64,000 nt of DNA, taken from Syntrophomonas wolfei subsp. methylbutyratica (GTDB lineage Bacteria; Bacillota; Syntrophomonadia; Syntrophomonadales; Syntrophomonadaceae). Positions 18,659 to 28,116 of this stretch are shown here, piece after piece; positions within the stretch are counted from its first letter, which is position 1; each line of letters opens with the position of its first letter. Location of the stretch: the NCBI RefSeq assembly GCF_001570625.1, contig NZ_BBQT01000008.1:1-64000 (forward strand). The letters run 5' to 3'. The translations under genes and the position numbers were made by a program. Below the pieces are notes generated by a model. That model ran no database searches and was not told the DNA's origin. It worked only from the letters and a program-made list of their open reading frames with translations.

Positions 18659-20955
18659 TCTGCTGCCCTCTTTTCCAGGATTAATAATAGTTGTTCGGCG
18701 GTAAGCGGACTTTTAAAAATATGCTGGCCCACGGCCCGGGCAATTCCATTGGCAATCGCCGGCAAGGCGAGATTAATCACGATTTCCCCGATTCCCTTCA
18801 TACCAAAAGGACCGCTTTCTTCCACGCTTTCCACCGCTATACTCAATATATCCGGTACATCCATAGATGTAGGTAAAATGTAAGTGGCCAGGTTACGGGT
18901 CATAAGCTCTCCCCGGTCAAGCTTAAAATCCTCCCACAGGGCGTAACCCATGCCCTGAACCGCACCACCCTGAACCTGCTGTTCATAAAGCTGAGGATTG
19001 AGTACCTTGCCGGCATCGGTTGCGGCCAGGTAATCGCTGATTTCCACTTCCCCGGTGAGTTCATCGATTTGCACTCTAGCCAAATGACAGGCAAAGGCAA
19101 AAACCCGGTGGGGGAATCCGGCAGCGCGTATGTCCGGGTTGATTTTATCCGGATAGCGGTTTACCGGTGCCGTATAGGAGTAAATTGAAACACGCTCCTC
19201 GGGCCGCATACTCGCCGCGACCAGGCCCAGGGGGATTTCCCGTCCGCTGGGGAGATGATTCAGCCGGCCGGAACTCAACAAGAAATCTTCAGCATAGAGG
19301 CCCATACCCATATTGCAGGCTCGGGTGAGGATGCGTTCTTTTAGCTGGAGGGCAGCTGCCTTTAAGGCGTTTCCATAGGAATAGGTAGTGCGGCTGGCGG
19401 CGGAAGATCCTGAAGGCAGAGTTTGCAGGGTATCGGGCTGAATCAATTCGAAGCAGTCAGCTGTCTGTCCCAAAACTTCCGCGGCGATTTGTACATTGGT
19501 GGGATTGTTCCCCTGTCCCATATCCGCCACCCCGGAATATATCCGAAAACGACCATCAGGCAACAGTTCAATTTTAGCATTGGCAATATCTGCCACCATA
19601 GGACCATAGCCGGTTCCCTGCAAGCCGGCGGCAATACCAACGCCTCTTAGCTTAAAGGGGGGAGCCTGGCTGACCCAGGCCTGGCGCGAGGTCCATAGCG
19701 GGTGTTCTTGCAGTTTTTCCAGGCAGGGAATGATGGCGGTAGAATTGCTCATCCACACCCCAGCTCCCGTTTCATCTCCACGCATGACGGCATTCTTGAG
19801 CCGGAAAGCCAGTGGGTCCCAGGCGATTTTATCCGCCAGGATATCCATCATCTGCTCCAGCCCGGCCAGAACCTGGGGTGCGCCAAATCCGCGAAAAGCC
19901 CCGCCCACCGGGTTGTTGGTATAAACAGAGAACCCCTCTATCAGAGCATGGGGTATACGATAGACCCCTGCGGCATGCTCCATGGCCAGGGCCAGTACCG
20001 GCCCGCCCAGGGAAGCATAAGCACCGGTGTCCAGCACGATTCGGCAGTTCATGGCGTACAGTGTCCCATCTTTTTTACAGCCCAGTTCATAGTGAACCCG
20101 TCCGGGATGCCGTTTGGTGGAAGATAGAAAACTCTCCTCCCGCGAATTCCACATTTTGACCGGACGTCCTCCGCTATGTAGTGCTGCCAGTCCCAGCAAT
20201 CCTTGCACCGTTATCCCATCCTTGCCCCCGAAGCCGCCTCCCAGGTAGGGGGCTATTACCCGGATTTTATCAAGCGGCCAACCCAGGGCATAAGCCAGCT
20301 CATTTCTATCCCGCCAGGGGGTCTGGGTGGAGGCGATGATTGCCAGGATACCCTCTTCATCGACCCGGGCGACCCCGGCCTCGGTTTCCAGGTAAGCGTG
20401 TTCCTGCCAGGGCAGTTGAAAATCAGCCTCTGCCACAGCGTCACACTCGCTCATAGCGGCTATGCTGTTCCCGCGTACAACTCTGCCGCCCAGCAGGAGG
20501 TTTTTATCATTGCGGTTTTCATGCAGCAGCGGTGCGTTCTCCGCCAGGGCTGCTTCCGGATCAAAGACCGCCGGCAGTGGTTCATATTTAATGACAATTT
20601 TATCTATGGCTTCCTGCAGTACTGTTTTATTCTCTGCCAGCACCAGCACTACCGGATCTCCTTTATAGCGTACCTTGCGGTCGGCGAGTACCGGTTGATC
20701 CATTTCCGGCACCCCCACCCGGTTGGCGCCTTTTATATCTTCATGGGTCAGTACGGCAAAGATGCCCGGGAGATTGCGCACCGGGGAAATATCTATTTCC
20801 TTGATCAGGGCATGAGGATGATCCGAGCGTTTAGCCCCGGCCCAGAGAAAATTATCCGGATAGTAATCGGCCGCATATTTTTCCAAGCCAGATATTTTTC
20901 CAGGCCCATCAACCCGCTTCAGACTGCTGCCGATAGGGCTTGCATAAGTTGTCAT
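18655..20955 (-). CDS. Molybdopterin-binding subunit of a xanthine-dehydrogenase-family enzyme
   Basis: 766 aa, normal length for the large subunit. Visible motifs include GGFGGKDGITVQ, NPVGGAFRGFGAPQ and GMKGIGEIVINLALPAIANG, which carries the catalytic Glu region. The CO-dehydrogenase active-site signature with Cys is absent, so a purine, nicotinate or similar N-heterocycle hydroxylase is more likely than CO dehydrogenase. The exact substrate cannot be told. ATG 20955 has AAAAGGAGG. A repeat element lies between this gene and the maturation genes mocA and xdhC, all on the same strand. Confidence 0.88.
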   Translation of the reverse strand: MTTYASPIGSSLKRVDGPGKISGLEKYAADYYPDNFLWAGAKRSDHPHALIKEIDISPVRNLPGIFAVLTHEDIKGANRVGVPEMDQPVLADRKVRYKGDPVVLVLAENKTVLQEAIDKIVIKYEPLPAVFDPEAALAENAPLLHENRNDKNLLLGGRVVRGNSIAAMSECDAVAEADFQLPWQEHAYLETEAGVARVDEEGILAIIASTQTPWRDRNELAYALGWPLDKIRVIAPYLGGGFGGKDGITVQGLLGLAALHSGGRPVKMWNSREESFLSSTKRHPGRVHYELGCKKDGTLYAMNCRIVLDTGAYASLGGPVLALAMEHAAGVYRIPHALIEGFSVYTNNPVGGAFRGFGAPQVLAGLEQMMDILADKIAWDPLAFRLKNAVMRGDETGAGVWMSNSTAIIPCLEKLQEHPLWTSRQAWVSQAPPFKLRGVGIAAGLQGTGYGPMVADIANAKIELLPDGRFRIYSGVADMGQGNNPTNVQIAAEVLGQTADCFELIQPDTLQTLPSGSSAASRTTYSYGNALKAAALQLKERILTRACNMGMGLYAEDFLLSSGRLNHLPSGREIPLGLVAASMRPEERVSIYSYTAPVNRYPDKINPDIRAAGFPHRVFAFACHLARVQIDELTGEVEISDYLAATDAGKVLNPQLYEQQVQGGAVQGMGYALWEDFKLDRGELMTRNLATYILPTSMDVPDILSIAVESVEESGPFGMKGIGEIVINLALPAIANGIARAVGQHIFKSPLTAEQLLLILEKRAAE

Positions 20956-20987
20956 CCAAGGACTCCCTCCTTTTAAGCATCGAAAAA

Positions 20988-21192
20988 AGCTGCTTAAGCA
21001 GTTTCAACACAGCGCTGCAACGAGGCGGGGATTAGAACCCGCCTGTTTTGTTAATAGGCGACCGCTTAAAGAAGCACTCTGCGGGCACTACTGATGTTCG
21101 CTTCGCTCACTATTAAAGAAGCACCCTGCGGGCACTACTGATGTTCGCTTCGCTCACTATTTAAGAAGCGGGGGACATTATTTTACCTCGTT
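20988..21192 (-). repeat. MITE-like element, family B, copy with two internal modules
   Basis: Non-coding, palindromic element. AACGAGG (21019-21025) and CCTCGTT (21186-21192) form short terminal inverted repeats. Inside is the hairpin around GGGTTCTAATCCC and two tandem copies of an about 48-nt GC-rich module (AAGCACTCTGCGGGCACTAC..., then AAGCACCCTGCGGGCACTAC...). The same element occurs in the opposite direction at 51075-51206 with one module. Its outer end overlaps the last codons of mocA. Confidence 0.7.
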
Positions 21193-21785
21193 ATATCCAA
21201 TGTCAAGAGATGCTGGTATTGTTCCGCTGTATCCATATCCAGAAGAATAGCCTTATCAGGGACGGCTATGTTAACGCTTTTATCTTCATGTTGACGCAGC
21301 AGCCCTTTCAGCCCGCCTGCACCCTCCCACTGCAATATCCGCTGGCGCATGCTGTACGCCAAAAGCGGGGGGTGACCGCGCCGGCCCTGATAGCAGGGAT
21401 GAAACACTTCAGCCTGCTTGTGGTCAAAATGTTCTAGCAGTGTCTGCAGGGTAGCTGCCTTAAGCAGCGGAATATCTACGGGCATAATAAAGAAAGCTTC
21501 AGATCCCGGTTCCAGACTGGATACGCCGCTTTGAACCGATGAAAACATGCCTTCTGCATAAAAAGGATTATAGATTTCCCTGAGCACCAGTTTTTGCAAG
21601 AGGGGCAGGAACAATTCCCGCCGGTAGCCGGTGACAACTCTGATATCCGTAATGCCTGCTTGCCGAAAAGCAGCGGCCACCCTTTCCAGTACGGTAGTTT
21701 CTCCCAGAGGCAGCAGTGCTTTCATGCTTGTCATGCGGGAAGAATAGCCGGCTGCCAGCACTATGGCCTTTATTTTATCGGTCAT
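21183..21785 (-). CDS. mocA: MocA-like molybdopterin cytidylyltransferase
   Basis: 200-aa MobA-like NTP transferase. The nucleotide-binding start VLAAGYSSRMTSMKALLPLG and the PVDIPLL segment are visible. MocA adds CMP to molybdenum cofactor for xanthine-dehydrogenase-type enzymes, which fits the neighbouring genes. It overlaps the xdhC stop by one base. The last codons and stop (ITR-stop) lie inside the terminal repeat of the adjacent MITE-like element, so its native C-terminus may have been replaced. Confidence 0.85.
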   Translation of the reverse strand: MTDKIKAIVLAAGYSSRMTSMKALLPLGETTVLERVAAAFRQAGITDIRVVTGYRRELFLPLLQKLVLREIYNPFYAEGMFSSVQSGVSSLEPGSEAFFIMPVDIPLLKAATLQTLLEHFDHKQAEVFHPCYQGRRGHPPLLAYSMRQRILQWEGAGGLKGLLRQHEDKSVNIAVPDKAILLDMDTAEQYQHLLTLDITR

Positions 21786-22846
21786 TATTTCCTCCCGGAG
21801 CGCAAGTGAATGATTTGCGCCATGATGCTGATGGCAATTTCCGCCGGGCTGTCAGCCCCTATCTCCAGGCCTGCCGGGCAGGTCACCTTTTGCAGCTCTT
21901 CCGCTAAAAAACCTTGCTCCATCAAGGATTTAAAGATAGTATCTCGTTTGCGCCGACTGCCAACCATGCCGGTATAACAGGCCGGAGTTCGTAAAAGCTG
22001 GGCAAGAACTGCCTGATCGTATTGATGATCGCGGGTCATAATCAATAAATAAGTGTTTTCATCAACCTTAATATCTTGCAGGCAATCCTCGAAGCCAGGC
22101 ACTAATATCGTCCGGGTATGCTCAAAGGCTGCCCCGTCCAAATATACGGCCCGATCATCCAGTACTGATACCGCAAAACCCAAATGAACGGCTAAAGGGG
22201 CTAGCTCACTGGCTATATGACCGGCGCCAAAGATGTAAAAAGCCGCCGGTACAGTATGAGGTTCCAGCAGGAAGGCCTGCTTATCGATGTTAATAACTTG
22301 TGCCTGCTTAAGCCGGGGCAGCATTTCCCGCAGCTTATCCGGGTTAATTTGGGGGCAATCACCACACACTATGCCATCCTCTTGTATAAAAAAACGCGGT
22401 GCTGGTTGATTATCGCTGTCTGTGGGCAGAGGGATGAACATATAGAGATTTTGCGGTTTTTCATAACAATCTAAGGCGTCCTGCCAGAGCTTCAGGTGAT
22501 AACTATCAGCAGGCAGGTATTCCAGCAGGACTTGCAGCGAGCCGCCACATATCATGTAAGGTACGCTGTTTCCTCGGGCTTCACTGCTAAAATGCAATAC
22601 CTGGGGCTTGCGGGCTTCTTGCAAGACCTTACGCCCGGCCCGGACTATCTCGGCTTCAAGCATTCCACCCCCGATAGTACCTATCTGTTGGCCCGCGGAG
22701 GTAATTAACATCCGTGTTCCCTGCGGGCGGGGGGTAGAACCCTGGCGGCTGAGTATGGTGATAATAAGCAGGTCTTCCCCTTGCTCCAGAGAGCCCAGGA
22801 TGGTAAAAATATCGCTATGATCATTATTTGGTATCAAATAGGACAA
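21785..22846 (-). CDS. xdhC: XdhC/CoxI family molybdenum hydroxylase maturation factor
   Basis: 353 aa. N-terminal XdhC domain with TIGGGMLEAEIV and a C-terminal Rossmann domain with IFGAGHIASELAPLA. XdhC proteins protect and sulfurate the cofactor before insertion into the hydroxylase. The best start is TTG 22846 with a weak ribosome site. It is first in the leftward operon (xdhC-mocA, then after a repeat the three hydroxylase subunits). Confidence 0.85.
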   Translation of the reverse strand: MSYLIPNNDHSDIFTILGSLEQGEDLLIITILSRQGSTPRPQGTRMLITSAGQQIGTIGGGMLEAEIVRAGRKVLQEARKPQVLHFSSEARGNSVPYMICGGSLQVLLEYLPADSYHLKLWQDALDCYEKPQNLYMFIPLPTDSDNQPAPRFFIQEDGIVCGDCPQINPDKLREMLPRLKQAQVINIDKQAFLLEPHTVPAAFYIFGAGHIASELAPLAVHLGFAVSVLDDRAVYLDGAAFEHTRTILVPGFEDCLQDIKVDENTYLLIMTRDHQYDQAVLAQLLRTPACYTGMVGSRRKRDTIFKSLMEQGFLAEELQKVTCPAGLEIGADSPAEIAISIMAQIIHLRSGRK

Positions 22847-22884
22847 ATAGGAGCGGCCCCCTCTTTTATTTGATTACTGAATAT

Positions 22885-23212
22885 TTGACTCCACTGCAAA
22901 AATTCCTTTTGTTGCAGAAGGGTTGTATAAATATACGAAGCGAGCGTTGGCGAAGCATGGATGTAACACCCGGCGAAGGCGAGCAGGCGAAAGGGGGCGA
23001 GCGACAGGACGTCGCGGGAGCGCTTCACCCTGCGGGTACTCCTGGTGTTCCACCCTGCGGGTGTCACTATTAAGGTTGCCGACCAGGATGGGAGATTAGC
23101 GCGGTACCCCTTGAGCCGCGAGACAAGCCGCAGGCGTTGCCCATGCGAAGACTGCGAGCGGTATATTTATTCAAGCCAATGAGTATTAATAATTCTTTAC
23201 AGGAGAACTGTA
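22885..23212. repeat. MITE-like element, family A, copy 1
   Basis: About 328 bp with no credible gene. It is close to copy 2 at 54201-54546 over nearly its whole length. The outer ends are imperfect inverted repeats: TTGACTCCACTGCAAAAATT on the left and the complement-like AATTCTTTACAGGAGAACT on the right. Internal TTGTATAAATATAC and GTATATTTATTCAA also mirror each other. The centre is GC-rich, built of repeated CCCTGCGGGT modules, and contains an insertion of about 20 nt missing from copy 2. The right end overlaps the 3' end of the GNAT gene at 23197. Confidence 0.75.
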
Positions 23213-24216
23213 TTTCTATCATCGATAATTATATTCAAGATTTTATGGGCCCGCTCACTGTAGAGATTTATTCCCTCCAGGTTTGGTTCATGCAGCAGTT
23301 TTTGCATTAACAACCCATCTGTAGCAAACCAGCGGGGTAAAATGCCACCCAAAAAATATTGATGCTTACGCAGTAGGTTTACGGCCTGGCCAACTGCCGG
23401 GTTAGCCAGCTTAAGATAAGCCTGAAAAACAGAACAACCCTGGGCTTGTGCCAGTCTTTCCTGTTCCAGCAAATAATTTTCCAGATCCTTTCCCGTTTCC
23501 AGCAAAGTAAAACGAGCTACAGCGGCATCAGCATATATTTCTACCTGACCCCGGGTAGCTTGCTCCGGAAGAAGGGAATTAGAGGAGGCGAATTTATGTC
23601 CAAAATCGTATACCGAATAAAGATAATGCAGCGAATCCGCATAGGCTTCAGGCAAATAAAGAAGCTGCGGGGGTGCAGCTTGAAAGATTTTAAACATGAG
23701 CAGAGCTGCCACCCGGCCCTGACTGCTCTGTTCCTTTACATAAGACGAAGCCGGCATCAAATCCAATTCGATTCCGGTTTCAAAAGCTCCCAGACGAGTA
23801 CCGGCTTTTTGGGTAAAGGTATGATTACAAACCGCTTCTCCCCATTCTTGCTTTATATTCAGCTGAGGATAGGCCACTTCATGCCCATAATCCAGGCACT
23901 GCTCCAAAATTCCCTGATTGCGATAAAGAGGCAAGACTATTCCCTGCCCTGCTTCATAGATCTCCGGATTGGGGGATGTGGAGCGATAAAGCGCGGTTTG
24001 TCCTACCACTTTGTCTCCGCTGCGGGCAATGACGCGATACATCTCACCATTATTTTGCTGCTCAATAATAGCTGCAGGATCATAAACCGTTTTTACCGGA
24101 TACTCATTCCCGTAGACCGTCTTGTACAGTTCAACCACACCTGCTGCATCAGCAGCTTGCATTAGTCTTACTTCTATACCGGCGTTGCTGCCTGGGTACT
24201 CTTCCCTAAAAGCCAT
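23197..24216 (-). CDS. GNAT family N-acetyltransferase
   Basis: 339 aa. The N-terminal half has the GNAT fold pattern, with VRLMQA-type strand 1, VVGQTALYR and the acetyl-CoA loop GIVLPLYRNQGILEQCLDYG. The C-terminal half is unassigned. It is the last gene of a leftward operon with an aminotransferase and an ATPase-like/GNAT fusion. The final residues (TVLL-stop) are encoded within the end of the repeat element. Substrate unknown. Confidence 0.75.
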   Translation of the reverse strand: MAFREEYPGSNAGIEVRLMQAADAAGVVELYKTVYGNEYPVKTVYDPAAIIEQQNNGEMYRVIARSGDKVVGQTALYRSTSPNPEIYEAGQGIVLPLYRNQGILEQCLDYGHEVAYPQLNIKQEWGEAVCNHTFTQKAGTRLGAFETGIELDLMPASSYVKEQSSQGRVAALLMFKIFQAAPPQLLYLPEAYADSLHYLYSVYDFGHKFASSNSLLPEQATRGQVEIYADAAVARFTLLETGKDLENYLLEQERLAQAQGCSVFQAYLKLANPAVGQAVNLLRKHQYFLGGILPRWFATDGLLMQKLLHEPNLEGINLYSERAHKILNIIIDDRNTVLL

Positions 24217-24355
24217 AGTAACAATCCCCCTTTTTTTATTGGTGGTTTTGAACTCCCGCTTCAGTTTTATGGATTATCTGACAGCAGGCGCTGCCATTTC
24301 CGACTAATAGAAGTAGTTATACTACCCCAGCGGTTCATTTCGGCAAAGACCCGCA

Positions 24356-25459
24356 TCAGAGTATAGCCTCCAAAGCCTGGATAAGTGCCTCCATGGCTTC
24401 GTGCTGGGCAATGGTGATGCGAATATAATTGGGATAACGGAATCCGGTCATGCTGCGAACCATCACGCCGCAGGCCATGAGTTGGCGGTAGGCCAGAGTG
24501 TCGCTAATCGGAAGCTTTATCATCACAAAATTCCCCTCGTGCATGACCAGGGGAAGTCCCAAGCGGGTTAACTCCCGGTACAAATAGGCTTTTTCCTTTT
24601 TGACCAGGGTATTGGTCCTCTGGATATGCTCCGGATCATCCAGGGCCAGGAGAGCAGTCTCCTGAGCCAGTGTATTAACTGAATAGACCACGCAGGCCCG
24701 GCGCATGATATTTACCACCTCCAGGCTGCCCGCCAAATATCCAATGCGCAGCCCGGCCAGTCCATACATCTTGGAAAAGGTGCGAAAGACCACCAGGTTG
24801 GGATAACGTTCGATAAGCGCAATACCGTCCGGAAAATCTTCTTTTTCCACGAACTCACAATAGGCCTCATCGACTACCACGATTTGTTTTCCATCTATCC
24901 GGTCCAGGAAACGGCAAAGCTTCTCCTGGTTCCAATAGGTTCCGGTAGGATTGTTCGGGTTGCAGATAAAAAGGATTTTGGTACGGGCATCTATCTGGGC
25001 CAGCATCTCCTCATCGTCAAAGCAAAAATCCTTTAAGGGAACCAGGCGGGCTTCATATCCCGAAAAAATAGCTACCCATTCATAAACGGCAAAGGTTTTA
25101 TCAGCCGTAATTATATTGTCTCCCGCTTCACAGAAGGCTTTTATGGCAAAGGTAATCACTTCATTGGCACCATTTCCCACCAGGATTTGATCGGGGTGCA
25201 GCTTATATTTTTCGGCCAGTTTATCGCGCAGGTAATAGGAATCGCCACTGGGGTAAATAGCCGCTCGATGGGTTTCAAAACGATGTAAGATTTCCTGCGC
25301 AGCCGGGGGCGGCCCCAGTGGATTCTCATTGTTGTTCAAGCGATAGAGCTGCTTGCAGCCAAAAAGCTTTTTCAATTCCGGGTCTGGTTTGCTGGGAATA
25401 TAAGCTTCAAATCCCTTGATATAGGAAGGAACCAATCTGTCCAGCTTAGGTACATTCAT
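24356..25459 (-). CDS. Class I/II PLP aminotransferase, histidinol-phosphate type
   Basis: 367 aa of the HisC family. The substrate-binding segment RLNNNENPLGPPP and the PLP lysine motif FRTFSKMYGLAGLRIGYL are visible. Gene context is not a his operon: it overlaps the ATPase-like/GNAT gene by four bases and is followed by another GNAT gene, so a role in making an unusual amino compound is more likely than histidine synthesis. Confidence 0.85.
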   Translation of the reverse strand: MNVPKLDRLVPSYIKGFEAYIPSKPDPELKKLFGCKQLYRLNNNENPLGPPPAAQEILHRFETHRAAIYPSGDSYYLRDKLAEKYKLHPDQILVGNGANEVITFAIKAFCEAGDNIITADKTFAVYEWVAIFSGYEARLVPLKDFCFDDEEMLAQIDARTKILFICNPNNPTGTYWNQEKLCRFLDRIDGKQIVVVDEAYCEFVEKEDFPDGIALIERYPNLVVFRTFSKMYGLAGLRIGYLAGSLEVVNIMRRACVVYSVNTLAQETALLALDDPEHIQRTNTLVKKEKAYLYRELTRLGLPLVMHEGNFVMIKLPISDTLAYRQLMACGVMVRSMTGFRYPNYIRITIAQHEAMEALIQALEAIL

Positions 25460-26784
25460 AAAGCATCACCGGCTTCGAACTGGAATATTAATAAATCCCC
25501 GTCTCCCGCATAAGGAAGCAAGAGGCACGGTTTAAAACCGCTGGAGAGCAAATAAGGGGTCAAACTTGGCTGCCAGGCTTTACCCAGATCCATTTCCAAG
25601 AAAATGTTGAAGAGTTTTTCCTTCTGCAGGCTGTTAATATGTTGGGTGAGGTTATGCTCTGCATCCTCTCCGAATACAAGTGGACGAATGGTAACCTGTT
25701 CCCGGCCCCGGTCAAATTCTGTAGTAAACACCGACTCCTGGTTCAGTTCTTCCCCCTGGCTCAACACCAAACGGATTTCTCTGGGCAAGAAGAGGCCTTG
25801 GTAAAACTCTTGCAGAAAACCTTCAATGTCGGGATGGGCCCAGACCCGGCTGCCGCTATCTTCATTTATCTGGCGATAATAAGCATCTTTCCGGGAGGTC
25901 ATTTCTCCAACTTTATAAACACTGGTAGAGCCCAGCTTTTCGAAATAAGACGCCAACAGGGCATTCTCGGCATAACGGCTGATAATACCAGGCACATTGG
26001 ACCTGCCGATGTGCACCAGGCATTCATCCATCAGGGCCAGTGCGGTGGCTTCATTATCATTAAAAACATAGGGTCCAAAACACTCCACCGTCCGATCCTG
26101 GCTTCCGGTCCAGCAGATCCCGCCAACCACATGGTCTTTTTCGTCAAAAGCCAGTAGTATACTATATTCATCACCGGCCAGCATATCAATCACTTTCCCG
26201 GGGTAGTTGAAAAAAGAAGGATATTGAGATTCAGCTATTCTCTGCAGCAGGTTCTGGCAGAATTCCTTGATTTCTTCAGGCTCAGCCGGCCTTATTATCG
26301 TTTGCAGCGCAGGTGAGAGGTCTGCCAGGGGTTGTAATATCACTTCGGGATAGGTTTTTTCTTTGACCATACTCAAACATAGCTTGTCCGGGTATATTCT
26401 GGAGAAATACAGCTTCTCCACGGAGCGGGAGGCAATCAATAAGCCCATTTCCTCCATTAATGGCTCGTTATCCACACTCACTTTTGTTGTAAGATTGAAG
26501 GCCCTGAGGTTCAGGCTCCGCAGGGGAAAGATGAAATCCACCTGCAGGCAATAGGTAAAATAGCGGCATTGCAAAAGCATAATCTCACCCGGCAAGGATG
26601 TATCGCTCAGGTAGGTGAAGATTTCTTCCACTGCCAGCACCAGCTTGAATATATCCGCTTTATCCATGCCGCAAACTCGGGCATAGTTTTCTACCGCCCC
26701 CAGTATAACCGGAGCCATTTGACTGTGCATAGGGAGATTTATTGATATATCCTGTGTTTTCCTTTCCATATTTACGCATTCCAC
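25456..26784 (-). CDS. Anti-sigma-kinase-like domain fused to GNAT acetyltransferase
   Basis: 442 aa. Residues about 10-130 resemble the RsbW/SpoIIAB ATPase fold (LVLAVEEIFTYLSD), but the Asn that normally follows the Glu in the N-box is replaced, so ATP binding is doubtful. Residues about 160-440 look like one or two GNAT-like domains (DHVVGGICW, VPGIISRYAENALLASYFEK). The start is GTG 26784 or ATG 26769; GGTGG lies 11 nt before the ATG. First gene of the three-gene operon. Function unknown. Confidence 0.6.
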   Translation of the reverse strand: MECVNMERKTQDISINLPMHSQMAPVILGAVENYARVCGMDKADIFKLVLAVEEIFTYLSDTSLPGEIMLLQCRYFTYCLQVDFIFPLRSLNLRAFNLTTKVSVDNEPLMEEMGLLIASRSVEKLYFSRIYPDKLCLSMVKEKTYPEVILQPLADLSPALQTIIRPAEPEEIKEFCQNLLQRIAESQYPSFFNYPGKVIDMLAGDEYSILLAFDEKDHVVGGICWTGSQDRTVECFGPYVFNDNEATALALMDECLVHIGRSNVPGIISRYAENALLASYFEKLGSTSVYKVGEMTSRKDAYYRQINEDSGSRVWAHPDIEGFLQEFYQGLFLPREIRLVLSQGEELNQESVFTTEFDRGREQVTIRPLVFGEDAEHNLTQHINSLQKEKLFNIFLEMDLGKAWQPSLTPYLLSSGFKPCLLLPYAGDGDLLIFQFEAGDAL

Positions 26785-27110
26785 CCCACTTATGTCTTGC
26801 TCATTGATTGGTCATTGGTTGCTCATTTCTTGCCTGGCTCTCTATCGGCAGAAGGCCCTGAAAGCGATGGTATCCTCTCCCATAGAATATTCCTGTAACC
26901 TTCGCTATTATTCGCCAGAAATCCTTTTTGGAAGGAAGTTAATACAATAAAAACTTTAACCAGGCGCGCAACTACAAAAAAGCAAGTAATACTAAGCCAT
27001 AAAAAAGCTATTGCTGATGTAGGATTTTAATATTTAAGAAAGGATATTATAGGATAATATAGAAGAATTATATAATAAATAATGAAATTAGCTAAATTTT
27101 ACGAATAAAA
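26785..27110. other. AT-rich intergenic region
   Basis: No gene or conserved element is visible between the divergent ATPase-like/GNAT operon and the terminator at 27111. It must contain the leftward promoter. Confidence 0.4.
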
Positions 27111-27143
27111 AAATCCCGCACTCTATTTTAAGAGGAGGGATTT
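27111..27143. terminator. Bidirectional-looking terminator hairpin before the cas operon
   Basis: AAATCCC and GGGATTT form the base of the stem and CTCT/AGAG the upper part, with A-runs on one side and TTTT on the other. It could block transcription into the cas operon. Confidence 0.6.
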
Positions 27144-27339
27144 TAAATATTGACCGCAACAAGTTAGATGTGAAGGTTTATAAAATTGAAGAAAACATCC
27201 AATGTGACGGTTACAAATTGATTACCAGCACTGTCTAATAATCATATTTCAATACATTACTGTTGCGGCTTTCTAAGATGTATTCAACTATTATCGTATA
27301 TTACTCCAAGTATTAATCGAAATCAAATCCATTTTTTGC

Positions 27340-27367
27340 TTGACAACGATTTTATTAGAGTTACAAT
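27340..27367 (+). promoter_or_regulatory. Promoter of the cas operon
   Basis: TTGACA (27340-27345) and TACAAT (27362-27367) with a 16-nt spacer, about 50 nt before cas6. Confidence 0.6.
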
Positions 27368-27419
27368 TTATATAGAGTTGGATACTGACTAATAATCATT
27401 GAAAAGGAGGTGATAAATT

Positions 27420-28112
27420 ATGAACCTTTGTTTTCACGAGCTTTTATTCACCATTCAATTTAACCAGGATATACCTGTGCGCCAGGTGCAATCCAGCTTG
27501 GCTGCGCTTATTGCCAATGGAATGACTTTCAGTGAACCACTAAAAGAATTGCATCAACAGAACATTTTCAAACCGTATGTTTTCTCGATGCCCTATCCTT
27601 TGGAACCTAATCGCATTTACCGCCGTGGTAGGATGTACTGCTTTAACCTGCGTACTCTAAAACTGGATTTTGCTCTGGCAATGAAAAATTATCTGCCCCA
27701 GGCTCAGGGTAATGCACGGGTAGTAGCAACCGAGCTTAGAACATATAGCCAACCCCAAATTAGTCAATTAATAAGCCTTACCCCCATTATAGTCACCGTG
27801 GATAATCTTTGCTGGATGCCGGAAAACGGCATTGGTTTGTTAGCCAGCCGACTACATAACAATGCGGCGAAAAAATATAAAGCTATAAATTCCGAATTTG
27901 CTGAACCAGAAGAAATGTTTTTTGAATTATTAGAAATTCTAAATCGGAAGCCCATTGGTGTGAACTATAAAGGGACTACCCTGCTGGGGCACAAGGTACA
28001 GCTAAAGGTAAAGCCTCAGCCATGGGCCCAGCAATTGGCGGTAACGGTATTAGCTCAGGGTTTAGCGGAAAAAAATTCCATAGGTTTTGGCTACTGTATA
28101 GCGAGGAGGTGA
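27420..28112 (+). CDS. cas6: CRISPR RNA endoribonuclease Cas6 (type I-B)
   Basis: 230 aa with a ferredoxin-like fold pattern and the glycine-rich C-terminal loop characteristic of Cas6 (GLAEKNSIGFGYCIARR). It cuts the long array transcript inside the repeat, leaving the 8-nt 5' handle ATTGAAAT. First gene of the operon, with AAAGGAGGTGA upstream. Confidence 0.88.
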   Translation: MNLCFHELLFTIQFNQDIPVRQVQSSLAALIANGMTFSEPLKELHQQNIFKPYVFSMPYPLEPNRIYRRGRMYCFNLRTLKLDFALAMKNYLPQAQGNARVVATELRTYSQPQISQLISLTPIIVTVDNLCWMPENGIGLLASRLHNNAAKKYKAINSEFAEPEEMFFELLEILNRKPIGVNYKGTTLLGHKVQLKVKPQPWAQQLAVTVLAQGLAEKNSIGFGYCIARR

Positions 28113-28116
28113 AGCA

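Noticed and set aside
20203..20976. 257-aa open frame opposite the molybdenum hydroxylase large subunit
   Set aside because: Shadow frame with no recognisable domain or ribosome site.
21025..21055. tRNA gene suggested by GGTTCTAATCC
   Set aside because: Only a T-arm-like hairpin is present; no acceptor, D or anticodon arms fit.
22834..23067. Open frame on the minus strand starting MTPAGWNTRSTRRVKRSR, also at 54128-54508
   Set aside because: Both are chance frames across the same non-coding repeat element. They diverge after the shared part and lack ribosome sites.
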